From the NCBI RefSeq assembly GCF_000720255.1, contig NZ_JOJE01000015.1:62001-126000 (forward strand): 64,000 bases of DNA. Reading direction: 5' to 3'. A program made the position numbers and the translations under genes. The notes below the pieces were generated by a model. It saw nothing but the letters and a program-made list of their open reading frames with translations, made no database searches and was not told the DNA's origin. Positions 15,673-24,304 of the stretch are shown piece after piece; the stretch's first letter is position 1, and every line of letters starts with the position of its first letter. Source of the stretch: Streptomyces griseus subsp. griseus (lineage in GTDB: Bacteria > Actinomycetota > Actinomycetes > Streptomycetales > Streptomycetaceae).

Positions 15673-17883
15673 TCAGTCCTCGGTCCGCTCTCCCGCCAGC
15701 CTGCGCTGTTCCTCCTCCACGATGCGGCGGGCGAGGCCGTCGTCGGAGACGTCGACCGCGTCCGGGGTGGCCTCCGCGGTGTCGCTGCGGCGGGCGTAGG
15801 CGTCGAAGAGGCGGTTCTTGTTCTCCAGGATGCGCAGCAGGCGGTCGTCCACACTGTCCGCGGCGAGCAGTCGGTGCACCTGGACCGGGCGGACCTGGCC
15901 CATGCGGTGGGCGCGGGCCACGGCCTGGTGCTCCAGGGTCGGCTTGACCTGCGGCTCGCACAGCACGACGACGGACGCGGCCTGGAGGTTGAGCCCGACG
16001 CCACCGGCCTCGATCTGGCAGAGCAGCACGGCGTGCCCTTCGGCCGCGGTGAAGTCGTCGACCAGGCGCTGTCGCCGGGCGGCGGAGACGCTCCCCGATA
16101 TCGGGCCGAACACCGCTTCTCGGGAGGGGTTTTCGGGGGCACCGCCGAGGGCGCCTTCCACCGTTTGCAGCACACTGCGGAAGTAGGAGAACACCACCAC
16201 CTTGCGGCCGTTCTCCGCGGCCTCCGCGACCAGTTCGCGCAGGCGCTGCAGCTTGGCCGAGTTCTCGGGGTCGGCGTAGGCGGCCCGGCGCATCGCCATG
16301 AAGTTCCCCGCCAGGACCGCCGTCCGGTAGGCGTCCTGGTCGGCGGCGCTGAACTCCTCCCACTCGTCGACCTGGAGCAGCGCGGGCAGTTCGGTGAGGA
16401 CGTCCCGCTGGTTGCGGCGGAGGTAGGCGGGCGCGACCGCCTTGCGGAAAGAGTGCGGTCCCGCGACCGCGTCGCTCTCGCGTATCACCGGGACGAGGTC
16501 CGGCTGGAGGTAGCGGACCAGGCTGCGGAACTCCTCGACGCGGTTCTCCATGGGCGTACCGGTCAGGAACAGCACACGCTCGCAGCGCTCGGTCCAGGCC
16601 GCCACCGATCCGGCGCGACGGGTGTCGCGGTTCTTCACGTAGTGGGCCTCGTCGACGACGAGCAGGGCGGGGGCGGCCCCGTCGGACGAGGTGGCGTCCG
16701 GCACGGGCAGGGTGTGCAGGACATCGAACGTGGTGAGGGCGACACCGCCGCGCTCACGCCACCGCGCGTACGCGTCCCGCCGGTCGGGGCCGTGCACCGG
16801 CACCGCTCTGAGCGTGCTGCGGGCGCGGATCTCCCGCGTCCAGTTGATCAGCACGCTGGCCGGGCACACCACCAGGAAGTGACTGTGCCCCTCCGCCGCG
16901 AGGTGGGCCAGCGCGGCGATCGCCTGGACCGTCTTGCCGAGCCCCATCTCGTCGCCCAGGACGACTCTGCGCTGGGCGAGTGCGAAGCGGGCGCCGAAGG
17001 ACTGGTAGCCGCGCAGGGAGACCCGGCGGTGGGTGTCGTCCAGCGGCTGGGCGTGCACCCGCTCGGCCACCTCCGACGGCACGAAGCCCTCGGCGGCCGC
17101 CGCGTCCGTGCGCTGGGCGCCGACCTCGGCGAGCTGGCTGTAGTACTCGGCGGAGCGCACCTCGAAATCGACCCAGGCCTCGATCTCGGAGGCCGGTTCG
17201 CGCAGCAGGTCGGCCGAGGCCTGGGCGAGCCGCAGCCCCACGTCCGCCTCGGCCGCCTCGGCCGTGAGCGCGCGCAGCTCCGCGGCCGCCGCGAGGGCGG
17301 CCTCCCGGCGGCGCCGGCCGGTCAGCGCGAGCCGCAGCCGGCCGGTGGCGGGGCGGGCCGCGGGCAACAGCTCGGCGAGCCTGCCGTCGTACCGCTGGGC
17401 GGTGTCCACGGCGCGCCGCAGCTCGGGGCCGGCCTCGACCAGCCGGTACAGCGCGCGGACCAGAGCGGCGGTCCGGGGCTCGGGCCGGTCGACGTCGATC
17501 CGTACGGAGACGGTCTCCTCCACCGCCCGCGCGATCTGCCGGGCCGCGGCGAGCGCCTGGTCGGCGGTCTGGGCGCCGACGCCGGGGATCTGCCGCAGCT
17601 CGTACCGGTTCGCCTCGTACACCGCGCGCACCGAGCCGAGGCCGGCCGTCTCGATCGCGGCCAGCCGCAGCCGCCCCTCGGTGACGTCCTTCAGCCGGGA
17701 GACCGGGATGGACTCCAGCTCCTTCGCCACGAGTTCGTCCCTGAGCGGGGCGAGGGCGGAGCGCACGGCGTCGAGGGCGCGGGCGTGATCGGTCAGCAGG
17801 GTGCGGGAGGCGTCGTACAGCCGCTCACCCTGTACGCAGCACTCCCGGACCGGCCGCCCGGCCCGCGGTTCGTCCGCCTCCAT
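15673..17883 (-). CDS. SNF2-family DEAD/DEAH helicase with N-terminal helix-hairpin-helix
   Basis: A 736-residue Swi2/Snf2 ATPase. The N-terminal third is helical and holds a helix-hairpin-helix DNA-binding motif at about 93-113 (LRQIPGVGAQTADQALAAAR). The motor follows: Walker A GDEMGLGKT near 310, DEAH box VVDEAHYVKN near 408, LTGTPMEN, then the second lobe with VFSYFRSVLQT, GGVGLNLQAA and QAVARAHRMGQ near 655. The family translocates on duplex DNA and remodels nucleoprotein or repair complexes. ATG 17883 is taken as the start; the longer frame upstream is arginine-rich shadow. There are no neighbouring restriction, methylase or defence genes. Confidence 0.9.
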   Translation of the reverse strand: MEADEPRAGRPVRECCVQGERLYDASRTLLTDHARALDAVRSALAPLRDELVAKELESIPVSRLKDVTEGRLRLAAIETAGLGSVRAVYEANRYELRQIPGVGAQTADQALAAARQIARAVEETVSVRIDVDRPEPRTAALVRALYRLVEAGPELRRAVDTAQRYDGRLAELLPAARPATGRLRLALTGRRRREAALAAAAELRALTAEAAEADVGLRLAQASADLLREPASEIEAWVDFEVRSAEYYSQLAEVGAQRTDAAAAEGFVPSEVAERVHAQPLDDTHRRVSLRGYQSFGARFALAQRRVVLGDEMGLGKTVQAIAALAHLAAEGHSHFLVVCPASVLINWTREIRARSTLRAVPVHGPDRRDAYARWRERGGVALTTFDVLHTLPVPDATSSDGAAPALLVVDEAHYVKNRDTRRAGSVAAWTERCERVLFLTGTPMENRVEEFRSLVRYLQPDLVPVIRESDAVAGPHSFRKAVAPAYLRRNQRDVLTELPALLQVDEWEEFSAADQDAYRTAVLAGNFMAMRRAAYADPENSAKLQRLRELVAEAAENGRKVVVFSYFRSVLQTVEGALGGAPENPSREAVFGPISGSVSAARRQRLVDDFTAAEGHAVLLCQIEAGGVGLNLQAASVVVLCEPQVKPTLEHQAVARAHRMGQVRPVQVHRLLAADSVDDRLLRILENKNRLFDAYARRSDTAEATPDAVDVSDDGLARRIVEEEQRRLAGERTED

Positions 17884-18042
17884 CCCCCCACCCCGCCGAC
17901 CCTCAGTCGTCTCTCGGCCGTCCCGCACCCGTCTTCCGGCCGTCCCGAAGCGTGTCCATCGTGGCACGCGGCACTGACAGGCAATAGGAGCATCAACGGG
18001 ACGGGTATGCGGCACGGCGGCTCGGAGCGTGAAGGCGTGAAC

Positions 18043-18074
18043 GCGGATCAGCGGATCAGCGGATCAGCGGATCG
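18043..18074. repeat. Four tandem 8-bp units
   Basis: GCGGATCA three times then GCGGATCG, perfectly tandem, ending just before the SDR stop at 18082. Each unit contains GATC. No function is evident. Confidence 0.8.
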
Positions 18075-18081
18075 GCCGCGA

Positions 18082-18912
18082 TCAGTCGTCGAACCCCGTC
18101 GCCCGCGTCCGCTTCTCCCACGTCTCGACGTCCTCTCGGACCTGGTCGAGGTGGCCCAGGACCGCGGTGACGCCGTCGTCGCCGAGAGGGAGGCGGAGCG
18201 GGGTGTGCTCGGCCTTCAGGGCGGCCAGGATCAGGTCCGCCGCCTTGGCCGGGTCGCCGGGCTGGCTGCCGTCGCCGCCGGTGACGAACCCGCGGGTCTC
18301 ACTCACCTTGGCGTAGATGCCGCTGTCGGGGCTGATCCCGGCCCGGCCGGTCTCGAACAGCGAGGTGCGGAAGGCGCCCGGCTCCACGATCAGCACCTTG
18401 ATCCCGAACTCCCGCACCTCGTCGGCAAGCCCCTCGGACAGTCCCTCCAGGGCGAACTTCGTCCCGCTGTACGCCGAGAAGCCCGCGAAGGACATCTGCC
18501 CGCCCATGCTGCTCATCTGCACGATCGCCCCCGAGCGCCGCTCGCGCATGTGCGGCAGCACCGCGCGCGTGAGGGCGGCCGGTCCGAAGACATGCAGGTC
18601 GAACAGTTCCCGCAGCTCGTCCTCGGTGGTCTCCTCGAAGGCGCCGACATGCGTCCGCCCCGCGTTGTTCACCAGCACGTCGATCCGCCCGTACCGCTCC
18701 ACGACGTCCCGTACGGCCGCCTGCGCCGCGGCGGTGTCGGTGACGTCCAGGGACAGTGCCTCCACCTGGTCGGGGTGGGCCGCCACCAGGCCGGCCAGCG
18801 CGTCGGTGCGCCGCGCCGCGCCCACCACCACGTCGCCGTCGGCGAGCGCCGCCTCGGCGATCGCCCGCCCGAAACCGCTGGTCGCGCCCGTCACCAGCCA
18901 CACCTTGTTCAT
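18082..18912 (-). CDS. Short-chain dehydrogenase/reductase
   Basis: A 276-residue classical SDR oxidoreductase. It has the cofactor loop TGATSGFG at residues 8-15, NNAG at 82-85, catalytic Ser in VQMSSMGG (134-135), and YSGTK with Y148 and K152. The basic pair ARR at residues 33-35 after the second strand suggests NADP(H) preference. Substrate unknown. It is divergent from a LysR regulator 89 bases away, so it is probably that regulator's target. Length and motifs are complete. Confidence 0.92.
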   Translation of the reverse strand: MNKVWLVTGATSGFGRAIAEAALADGDVVVGAARRTDALAGLVAAHPDQVEALSLDVTDTAAAQAAVRDVVERYGRIDVLVNNAGRTHVGAFEETTEDELRELFDLHVFGPAALTRAVLPHMRERRSGAIVQMSSMGGQMSFAGFSAYSGTKFALEGLSEGLADEVREFGIKVLIVEPGAFRTSLFETGRAGISPDSGIYAKVSETRGFVTGGDGSQPGDPAKAADLILAALKAEHTPLRLPLGDDGVTAVLGHLDQVREDVETWEKRTRATGFDD

Positions 18913-19001
18913 GACCGCTCCTCGTCCATCAGCAGTAATCCTTCTGTGAACAAGCCTGCGGGCGAGGCCGGTTGCCCGTCCAAGACCTACGGTGACAACC
19001 G

Positions 19002-19913
19002 ATGGCTATGACGACGGACGTCCATGTACGGGACCTGCGCTACTTCACCGCGGTCGCCGAGGAACTGCACTTCACGCGCGCGGCGGAGCGGCTGTACGTG
19101 TCGCAGCCCGCGCTGAGCAAACAGATCCGGGCCCTGGAGCGGCAGTTGGGGGTGGAACTGTTCCGGCGCGACCGGCATGGCGTGGCGCTCACCGCGGCGG
19201 GCACGGCGTTGCTGCCGCATGCCCGCCGGGTGCTGGACGCCTGGGCGGAGGGCGCGGCCGCGGTGACGCAGGCATGGTCGGCGCAGCGCAGCACGCTGGT
19301 CGTCGGGATGAGCACCAGTCCGGGCCGCGGTGGTCTGCTGCCCGCGATCCGCTCCCGCTTCACGGCCGCGCACCCGCAGGCCGTCGTCCGGCTGCGCCAG
19401 GTGAGCTGGGACGACGCGACGGCGGGCCTCGCCGGCGGCGAAGCGGACGTGGCCTTCGTCTGGCTGCCGCTGCCGGACCAGGACCGGTACGCGTGGACGG
19501 TGGTCGCCGAGGAGCCCCTGCAGGTCGCGCTTCCCGAGACGCATCCGCTGGCCGACCGCACCGAGATCGACTTCACGGACCTGCTCGACGAGCCGTTCCT
19601 CGCCCTGCCGGAGAGCTCGGGCCCGCTGCGCGACCACTGGCTCGCCCTGGACGCCCGCGGCGGCCGCACGGCCCGGATCGGCGCGGAGATCGCGGGCACC
19701 GAGGAGACGTACGAGGCACTGGTCGCCGGTCTCGGCGTCTGCCTGGTGGCGACGGGCAACGTCCCCCTTCTCACCCTGGGCGGCGTCGTCACCCGCCCGG
19801 TCCACGGCGTCACCCCCAGCCGCTACGTCCTTGCCTGGCGCCGTGAGGACGAGCACCGGCCCCTCGTACGGGCGTACGCGGAGGCGTGCCGGAGGGCTAC
19901 GGGACGGACGTGA
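19002..19913 (+). CDS. LysR-family transcriptional regulator
   Basis: A 303-residue regulator with an N-terminal winged helix (about 9-66; [20 protein letters not shown] then [22 protein letters not shown]) and a C-terminal two-lobe ligand domain. It presumably controls the divergent SDR gene from the 89-base gap, where a wide inverted pair CGGTTG / CAACCG sits at about 18969-19002. The start MAMTTDVHV has two ATGs (19002 and 19008); the first is used. Inducer unknown. A strong hairpin lies downstream. Confidence 0.92.
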   Translation: MAMTTDVHVRDLRYFTAVAEELHFTRAAERLYVSQPALSKQIRALERQLGVELFRRDRHGVALTAAGTALLPHARRVLDAWAEGAAAVTQAWSAQRSTLVVGMSTSPGRGGLLPAIRSRFTAAHPQAVVRLRQVSWDDATAGLAGGEADVAFVWLPLPDQDRYAWTVVAEEPLQVALPETHPLADRTEIDFTDLLDEPFLALPESSGPLRDHWLALDARGGRTARIGAEIAGTEETYEALVAGLGVCLVATGNVPLLTLGGVVTRPVHGVTPSRYVLAWRREDEHRPLVRAYAEACRRATGRT

Positions 19914-19959
19914 TGCGTCGTGCGGGCCGCGGGCCGCCCCCGCTCACCGGGCATCCGGC

Positions 19960-19993
19960 TGAGCACGAGTCCCGGCAACGGGACTCGTGCTCA
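19960..19993. terminator. Bidirectional terminator
   Basis: A perfect 14-bp stem (TGAGCACGAGTCCC and its complement) around the loop GGCAAC, between the convergent LysR and fucosidase genes. There is no long T-run, as usual in Streptomyces, but its strength and position point to a shared terminator. Confidence 0.85.
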
Positions 19994-20016
19994 CGCTCAG
20001 TCCGCAGGATCGGTGA

Positions 20017-22080
20017 TCAGGAGGTGGGCTGGAACGTCCACAGCAGGTTGGTGCTGGTCCCCCAGGTCCACTGCTTGGTCACGGACCCGGAGGGGACCTG
20101 TCCGCCGCCGTCGAGGACGAGTCCGGTGGTGCGGTTGGCGATCGAGTACTGGCCGTTGCCGCGGTCGGTGATCTGCCACTGCTGGTTGTTGCCGCTGTTC
20201 CAGGCCGCTTGCCTGGCGGGAGAGCCGTCGGCGGTCGAGCCCCAGCCGTCGGCGACCATGCCGTTGGTGCGGTTGACCAGCCTGTAGTAGCCGTTGCCGA
20301 GGTCGACGGCCTGCCACTGGAGGTTGGGGCTGTCGACCGGTGTCCACTGCTTGAGGTTCGAGCCGCTGGCGACGTTGCCGCCGCTGTCCAGGGCCAGACC
20401 GTCGGTGACGTTGATCAGGCGGAAGTACGTGGCCGGATTGAACGTCACCTTCAGCGAGACGATGGCGTCGTTGTTGCCGGTCACCCGCAGGTCGGGATTG
20501 TCCGCGGTGAATGTCCAGGCCGTGCCGGTGAAGTTGTCGCCGGAGTAGCCCGTCACCTGGTAGCCCTGGGGCACCCTCAGCGAGGAGATGGCAGCGGGTC
20601 CCACTCCCGCGGCCGACAGCTGGGAGGAGGTGTAGGTGCCCAGCTTCAGGACGGCGCTCGCCGCGGAGTAACCCACGTCCTGGAACGCCGTCACCCGGGC
20701 TCCGCCGGCGGCCGTGGGAACGCCACTGACCTCGACGCAGACCACGGAGTCATTGGCGTCCGGGGCGGTGGCCGGCACGGTGACGTTGATCTGGCCGCCG
20801 CTGACGGTGTAGGTGAGCGAGGCCGAGGGGTTGTTCATCAGGTAGACGCGGCTGATCGTGTTGGTGATCGCCGGGATCTGCAGCACGCCGCCCGTGGGCC
20901 AGGTGAAGACGTGGGCGTACAGCTTGCCGTCCTTCTTGGTGGCCCTTCCCCAGGTGGGGTCGGTGGCGAAGGGGCTCGCCGTGGCTCCGTGCACGCTGTC
21001 GCCGTACGTCGCCATCCAGGAGCCCAGGCCCTGCAGGATGTTCACGGATCCGGCGGTGACCGAGCCGTCGCCCTTGGGGCCGATGTTCAGCAGGAAGTTG
21101 CCGTCCCGCGAGACGCAGGTGACGAGCTCCTGGACGAAGTCCTTGACGGGCCGGTAGGAGTTCTCCTTGCTCGCGTTGTAACCCCAGGCGCCGTTCATGG
21201 TGTCGCATCTCTCCCACTGGCGGTCCAGCGGCGCGCTGGGGACACCGAACTCCGCGACCGCGTAGTCGCCCAGACCGAGGTCCCGCTTGACCCGTTCGTT
21301 GACGACGAGTTGGGGCTTGCGGGCGATCAGCCAGTTGTAGAGGTCGACACCGTCCGACTTGAGCCACCAGTCCTGGAGCGTGGGGCTGGAGGGTTCGCCG
21401 AACCAGTCGCCGTCGAACCACAGGAGCGCCGGGTCGTAGCGGTCCAGCAGCTCCTGCAGTTGGGCCTTCATGTCCGCGATGTAACCCGTGCGGGCGGCCG
21501 TCGAGGCCATCGTGGTGAGACCGCCGCCTCGGATGGTCTGGGAGGGGTGGTTCCAGTCCAGGATCGAGTAGTAGAGCCCGAACTTGACGCCTCGCGCCTC
21601 GCACTCGGTCTTGAGCGCCGCCAGCAGATCACCCTGGACCCCGGCGTAGTCGTGCATGTTGTACTGCTTGGTGCCGGTGGTGTCGGTGAAGCCGGGGACG
21701 TTGGAGTCCCACATGGCGAAGCCCTCATGGTGCTTGGAAGTGATCACCAGGTACTTCATGCCGGCGTCCGCCGCCAGTTGGGCGATGGTCGCCGCGTCGA
21801 ACGCGGTGGGGTTGAACTTCGCGGACACCTGGGTCTGGTAGTTGGCCTTGGACCAGTTCTCGCTGGAGAACGCCCATTCACCGTGGCCGAGGTAGGAGTA
21901 GGACCCGAAGTGGATGAACATCCCGAACCGGGCCTGGTACCACCAGTCCATCTTGGAGGGGACGGTGTAGGCCTCGGCGGTGGCAGGCAACAGCGCCTGC
22001 GGCAGCCCGAAGGCCACGACGCCGCCGGCGAGCGCGGCGGCCTTGATCAAGGAACGTCTGCTCAGGGGTGCGGTGGACAT
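20017..22080 (-). CDS. Secreted alpha-L-fucosidase (GH29) with ricin-type lectin domain
   Basis: A 687-residue exported enzyme. The N-terminus is a Tat signal (SRRSLIKAAALAGG, ending around TAEA-YTVP), so it is probably folded before export. The GH29 catalytic barrel spans about 40-380, with the typical opening WWYQARFGMFIHFG, SKHHEGFAMWDS, and the nucleophile region LLWFDGDWF near 221. A beta-sandwich linker follows, then a C-terminal ricin-B/CBM13 trefoil (about 560-687) with QW repeats (NLQWQAV, NQQWQIT). It releases terminal fucose from plant, fungal or animal glycans. ATG 22080 follows AGGAG. A good promoter lies at 22156-22184. Confidence 0.93.
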   Translation of the reverse strand: MSTAPLSRRSLIKAAALAGGVVAFGLPQALLPATAEAYTVPSKMDWWYQARFGMFIHFGSYSYLGHGEWAFSSENWSKANYQTQVSAKFNPTAFDAATIAQLAADAGMKYLVITSKHHEGFAMWDSNVPGFTDTTGTKQYNMHDYAGVQGDLLAALKTECEARGVKFGLYYSILDWNHPSQTIRGGGLTTMASTAARTGYIADMKAQLQELLDRYDPALLWFDGDWFGEPSSPTLQDWWLKSDGVDLYNWLIARKPQLVVNERVKRDLGLGDYAVAEFGVPSAPLDRQWERCDTMNGAWGYNASKENSYRPVKDFVQELVTCVSRDGNFLLNIGPKGDGSVTAGSVNILQGLGSWMATYGDSVHGATASPFATDPTWGRATKKDGKLYAHVFTWPTGGVLQIPAITNTISRVYLMNNPSASLTYTVSGGQINVTVPATAPDANDSVVCVEVSGVPTAAGGARVTAFQDVGYSAASAVLKLGTYTSSQLSAAGVGPAAISSLRVPQGYQVTGYSGDNFTGTAWTFTADNPDLRVTGNNDAIVSLKVTFNPATYFRLINVTDGLALDSGGNVASGSNLKQWTPVDSPNLQWQAVDLGNGYYRLVNRTNGMVADGWGSTADGSPARQAAWNSGNNQQWQITDRGNGQYSIANRTTGLVLDGGGQVPSGSVTKQWTWGTSTNLLWTFQPTS

Positions 22081-22155
22081 GGTGCGGCTCCTGGATCGGG
22101 GGGAGGTGTGCTGGGGCGTTTCCGAGCTCAGTGCCGGCCGGCTACATCGGGTGAA

Positions 22156-22184
22156 TTTATAGACGCTGCCCAGTGTGACGTCCA
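22156..22184 (-). promoter_or_regulatory. Vegetative-type promoter for the fucosidase gene
   Basis: Read leftward: TGGACG (22184-22179), 17 bases, TATAAA (22161-22156). This is close to the major sigma consensus and lies about 75 bases before the start codon. The rest of the 22185-22341 gap shows nothing else clear. Confidence 0.6.
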
Positions 22185-22341
22185 GGGGTGAAGCAGCTAT
22201 TCGTCAATCACCCTGCTCATTGCGGGAAATGAGCGAGGTCGATTCCGGCCGCCGTATCGCGACCAGGACTCGATCTTGCGAAAGAGCTCGGACCTTTGCT
22301 CTCGGGCCATACGAGTCGGCCTCCGGCGCCACCGAACCGGC

Positions 22342-22363
22342 TTGACCCTCACGCCGCGTGAGG
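22342..22363. promoter_or_regulatory. Palindrome next to TTGACC upstream of VOC-merR
   Basis: TTGACC (22342-22347) runs straight into CCTCACG-CCG-CGTGAGG (22347-22363), a perfect 7-3-7 inverted repeat just before the ribosome site GGAGG. This layout (-35 element overlapping a palindrome) resembles MerR-family operators and the box at 23735-23755, but room for a -10 is poor, so it is tentative. Confidence 0.35.
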
Positions 22364-22379
22364 CTGGAGGGTGGCGTGC

Positions 22380-22916
22380 ATGAGCGACTACTACAACGCG
22401 TTCGAGGTGAGTCCCGTGCCCGCTCCCGGCCCGGACGCGGTTCCGCCGGAGCCGTTCCGCGGCATCTACGGGATGCCCGCGTTCGTGACGATCCCCACGA
22501 GCGATCTGGCGGCGTCGGTGGACTTCTGGACTCGAGGGCTCGGGTTCTTCGAGCTGTTCGGCATCCCCGGCAGGCTGGTGCATCTGCGCCGGTGGGCGTT
22601 CCAGGACGTACTCCTCGTCACGGCGGCGGGCGTTCCGGAGCAGGCGCCGGCGATGAGCTTCACTTTCGCGGGCGTGCTCAGCCAGGTGGATTCCCTGGTC
22701 GAGGCCTGTCGTGCGCTGCGCCCGGACTCGGTCGAGGGTCCCCGGGACACTCCCTGGAACACCCGCGACGTGACGGTGGTCACCCCCGAGAACGCACGCA
22801 TCGTCTTCACCGCGGCGAAGCCCTTCGATCCGGACAGTGAGGAGGTGCGGAACCTTGAGGCCATCGGGATCACCCCACCGGGCGTCGTTCGCGGCGACAA
22901 TGCCGAACATGCCTGA
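22380..22916 (+). CDS. VOC-family (glyoxalase/bleomycin-resistance fold) protein
   Basis: A 178-residue protein with one vicinal-oxygen-chelate domain: IYGMPAFVTIPTSDLAASVDFWTRGLGFFELF is the typical first half-module, ending DVTVVTPENARIVFTAAKP. Members bind metal or small drug-like molecules, acting as dioxygenases, glyoxalases or binding proteins. The first metal position (usually H or Q) is not obvious, so enzymatic activity is uncertain. ATG 22380 has GGAGG 9 bases upstream. The gene overlaps the start of the MerR gene, so both are one transcript and the VOC protein may handle the regulator's ligand. Confidence 0.8.
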   Translation: MSDYYNAFEVSPVPAPGPDAVPPEPFRGIYGMPAFVTIPTSDLAASVDFWTRGLGFFELFGIPGRLVHLRRWAFQDVLLVTAAGVPEQAPAMSFTFAGVLSQVDSLVEACRALRPDSVEGPRDTPWNTRDVTVVTPENARIVFTAAKPFDPDSEEVRNLEAIGITPPGVVRGDNAEHA

Positions 22917-23712
22917 TGCCGCTGAGACCGATGGCCTGACCGTCGGTCAGGTCTCGACGCGTCTGGGCGTCACGGTCCGCGCGCTGCACCACTGGGACGA
23001 GATGGGCCTGGCGCGACCGTCCCTGCGCACGGCCGCCGGGTACCGGCTCTACACCGCTGGTGATCTGGAACGCCTGCACCGCGTCGTCGTCTACCGCGAG
23101 ATCGGGCTCGGCCTGGACAGGATCCGAGCCATCCTCGACGACTCGACCGCAGACGTGCCCGATGCGTTGCGCGCGCAGCGCAAACAGGTCGCTGAACGGA
23201 TCGACCGGCTCCAGCAGCTCAGCGCCGGACTGGACCGGATGATCGACGCCCACGAGCGCGGCCTGCTGCTGACCGTCGAGCAGCAGGCCGCGATCTTCGG
23301 CCCCGAGTGGAACCCGGACTGGCCCGTCGAAGCCCGTGAGCGCTACGGCGACACGACGCAATGGCGGCAGTACGCCGTGCGCTCCGCCTCTCGCGGTCCG
23401 GAGGAATGGCAGGCCGTCGCCGACGCGGTCGCCGGCCTCGATCGCGCCCTCGGGGAGGCGATGGACGCCGGCGTCGCACCTGGCAGCCCGGAAGCGAACC
23501 AACTCGTCGAGCGGCACCGCGAAGTCTTCGCGTCGTACTTCCCCCTCACCAGGCAGATGCAGGTCTGTCTCGGCCGCATGTACGAGGCCGATCCGGGATT
23601 CGCCGCCCACTACGACGGCATCCGACCCGGCCTTGCCACGTGGTTCCGTCGCATCGTCGACGCCGAGGCGCGCGCCCACGACATCGACCCCGACACCGCG
23701 ACCTGGCAGTAG
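22900..23712 (+). CDS. MerR-family regulator with TipAS-like drug-recognition domain
   Basis: A 270-residue activator. The N-terminal MerR winged helix (about 10-78) reads LTVGQVSTRLGVTVRALHHWDE then GYRLYTAGDLERLHRVVVYREIGLGLDRI; a dimerising coiled coil follows (about 85-130), then a TipAS-like domain (about 150-260: VFASYFPLTRQMQVCLGRMY, then FAAHYDGIRPGLATWF). TipAS domains bind thiopeptides and other amphipathic compounds. It overlaps the VOC gene by 17 bases; ATG 22909 is an alternative start. The likely targets are its own operon and the SnoaL gene, before which a perfect MerR-type palindrome lies. Confidence 0.9.
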   Translation: MPNMPDAAETDGLTVGQVSTRLGVTVRALHHWDEMGLARPSLRTAAGYRLYTAGDLERLHRVVVYREIGLGLDRIRAILDDSTADVPDALRAQRKQVAERIDRLQQLSAGLDRMIDAHERGLLLTVEQQAAIFGPEWNPDWPVEARERYGDTTQWRQYAVRSASRGPEEWQAVADAVAGLDRALGEAMDAGVAPGSPEANQLVERHREVFASYFPLTRQMQVCLGRMYEADPGFAAHYDGIRPGLATWFRRIVDAEARAHDIDPDTATWQ

Positions 23713-23734
23713 CGCGACCGGACCCTCAACACCC

Positions 23735-23762
23735 TTGACCTCAAGTCAACTTGAGATACGAC
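23735..23762 (+). promoter_or_regulatory. MerR-type operator-promoter before the SnoaL-like gene
   Basis: TTGACC (23735-23740) overlaps CTCAAGT-CA-ACTTGAG (23740-23755), a perfect 7-2-7 inverted repeat, followed by TACGAC (23757-23762) as a possible -10. It lies 23 bases after the merR stop. The palindrome is close to the known SoxR box core CCTCAAG...CTTGAGG. The start codon at 23773 follows within 11 bases without a ribosome site, so the transcript is probably leaderless. Confidence 0.65.
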
Positions 23763-23772
23763 GCTTCAGTTC

Positions 23773-24225
23773 ATGACGACTCACACCGATGACCTCGCCG
23801 TCCACACCCTTGTCCACCGCTTCTTCCGAGCCCTTGACCTGCGTGACTTCTCTCCGGGCTGGACGGACGGCTTCCTGACCCCCGACGCCCGCATGGAGGC
23901 CCCGGTGGGAACGGCCGAGGGCGCTGCGGCCGTGCGGTCGACGGAGGAGGCACTTCTGCGCTTCTCCAAAACCCAGCACATCGCCACCGGCATCCTCACC
24001 GACATCGACGCCACCGACACCGGCCGCGCGACCGCTTCCTGGAACGCCCTGATGACCCACATCCACCCCGACAACACCCTGTTCACCGTCGGCGGTCACT
24101 TCTCGGCCGACCTCCGCAGCACCGACGCCGGCTGGCGCTTCACCCGGATGGCGGTCCACCCGGTGTGGACCCAGGGGGAGCCGCCCGTACTGCCGGCACC
24201 GGAACCCGGTCGCCGGGAACAGTAG
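23773..24225 (+). CDS. SnoaL/NTF2-like small protein
   Basis: A 150-residue cone-shaped alpha+beta-barrel protein: DLAVHTLVHRFFRALDLRDFSPGWTDGFLTPDARMEAP, then TASWNALMTHIHPDNTLFTVGGHFSADLRSTDAGWRFTRMAVHPVW. This is the pattern of SnoaL-like polyketide cyclase/ketosteroid-isomerase relatives, which bind hydrophobic ligands or catalyse simple isomerisations. It probably answers to the upstream MerR protein through the palindrome at 23740-23755. There is no ribosome site; ATG 23773 is almost certainly read leaderless. The reaction is unknown. Confidence 0.85.
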   Translation: MTTHTDDLAVHTLVHRFFRALDLRDFSPGWTDGFLTPDARMEAPVGTAEGAAAVRSTEEALLRFSKTQHIATGILTDIDATDTGRATASWNALMTHIHPDNTLFTVGGHFSADLRSTDAGWRFTRMAVHPVWTQGEPPVLPAPEPGRREQ

Positions 24226-24269
24226 CCGTGGACGTGTCCGGGCCTCTAGGCTCGACCTCGGCAACATCT

Positions 24270-24282
24270 CTGACTGAGTCAG
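24270..24282. promoter_or_regulatory. Candidate MarR operator
   Basis: CTGAC-TGA-GTCAG, a perfect inverted repeat 22 bases before the MarR-GNAT start. MarR proteins commonly bind such short palindromes next to their own promoter. Confidence 0.4.
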
Positions 24283-24304
24283 CAATCGGGGATCGGGGTT
24301 GAGC

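Noticed and set aside
15874..19011. 1045-codon rightward frame
   Set aside because: Antisense shadow of the SNF2 and SDR genes caused by high GC; the opposite strand carries complete motifs.
20209..22191. 660-codon rightward frame
   Set aside because: Antisense to the fucosidase gene, which has full GH29 and lectin motifs.
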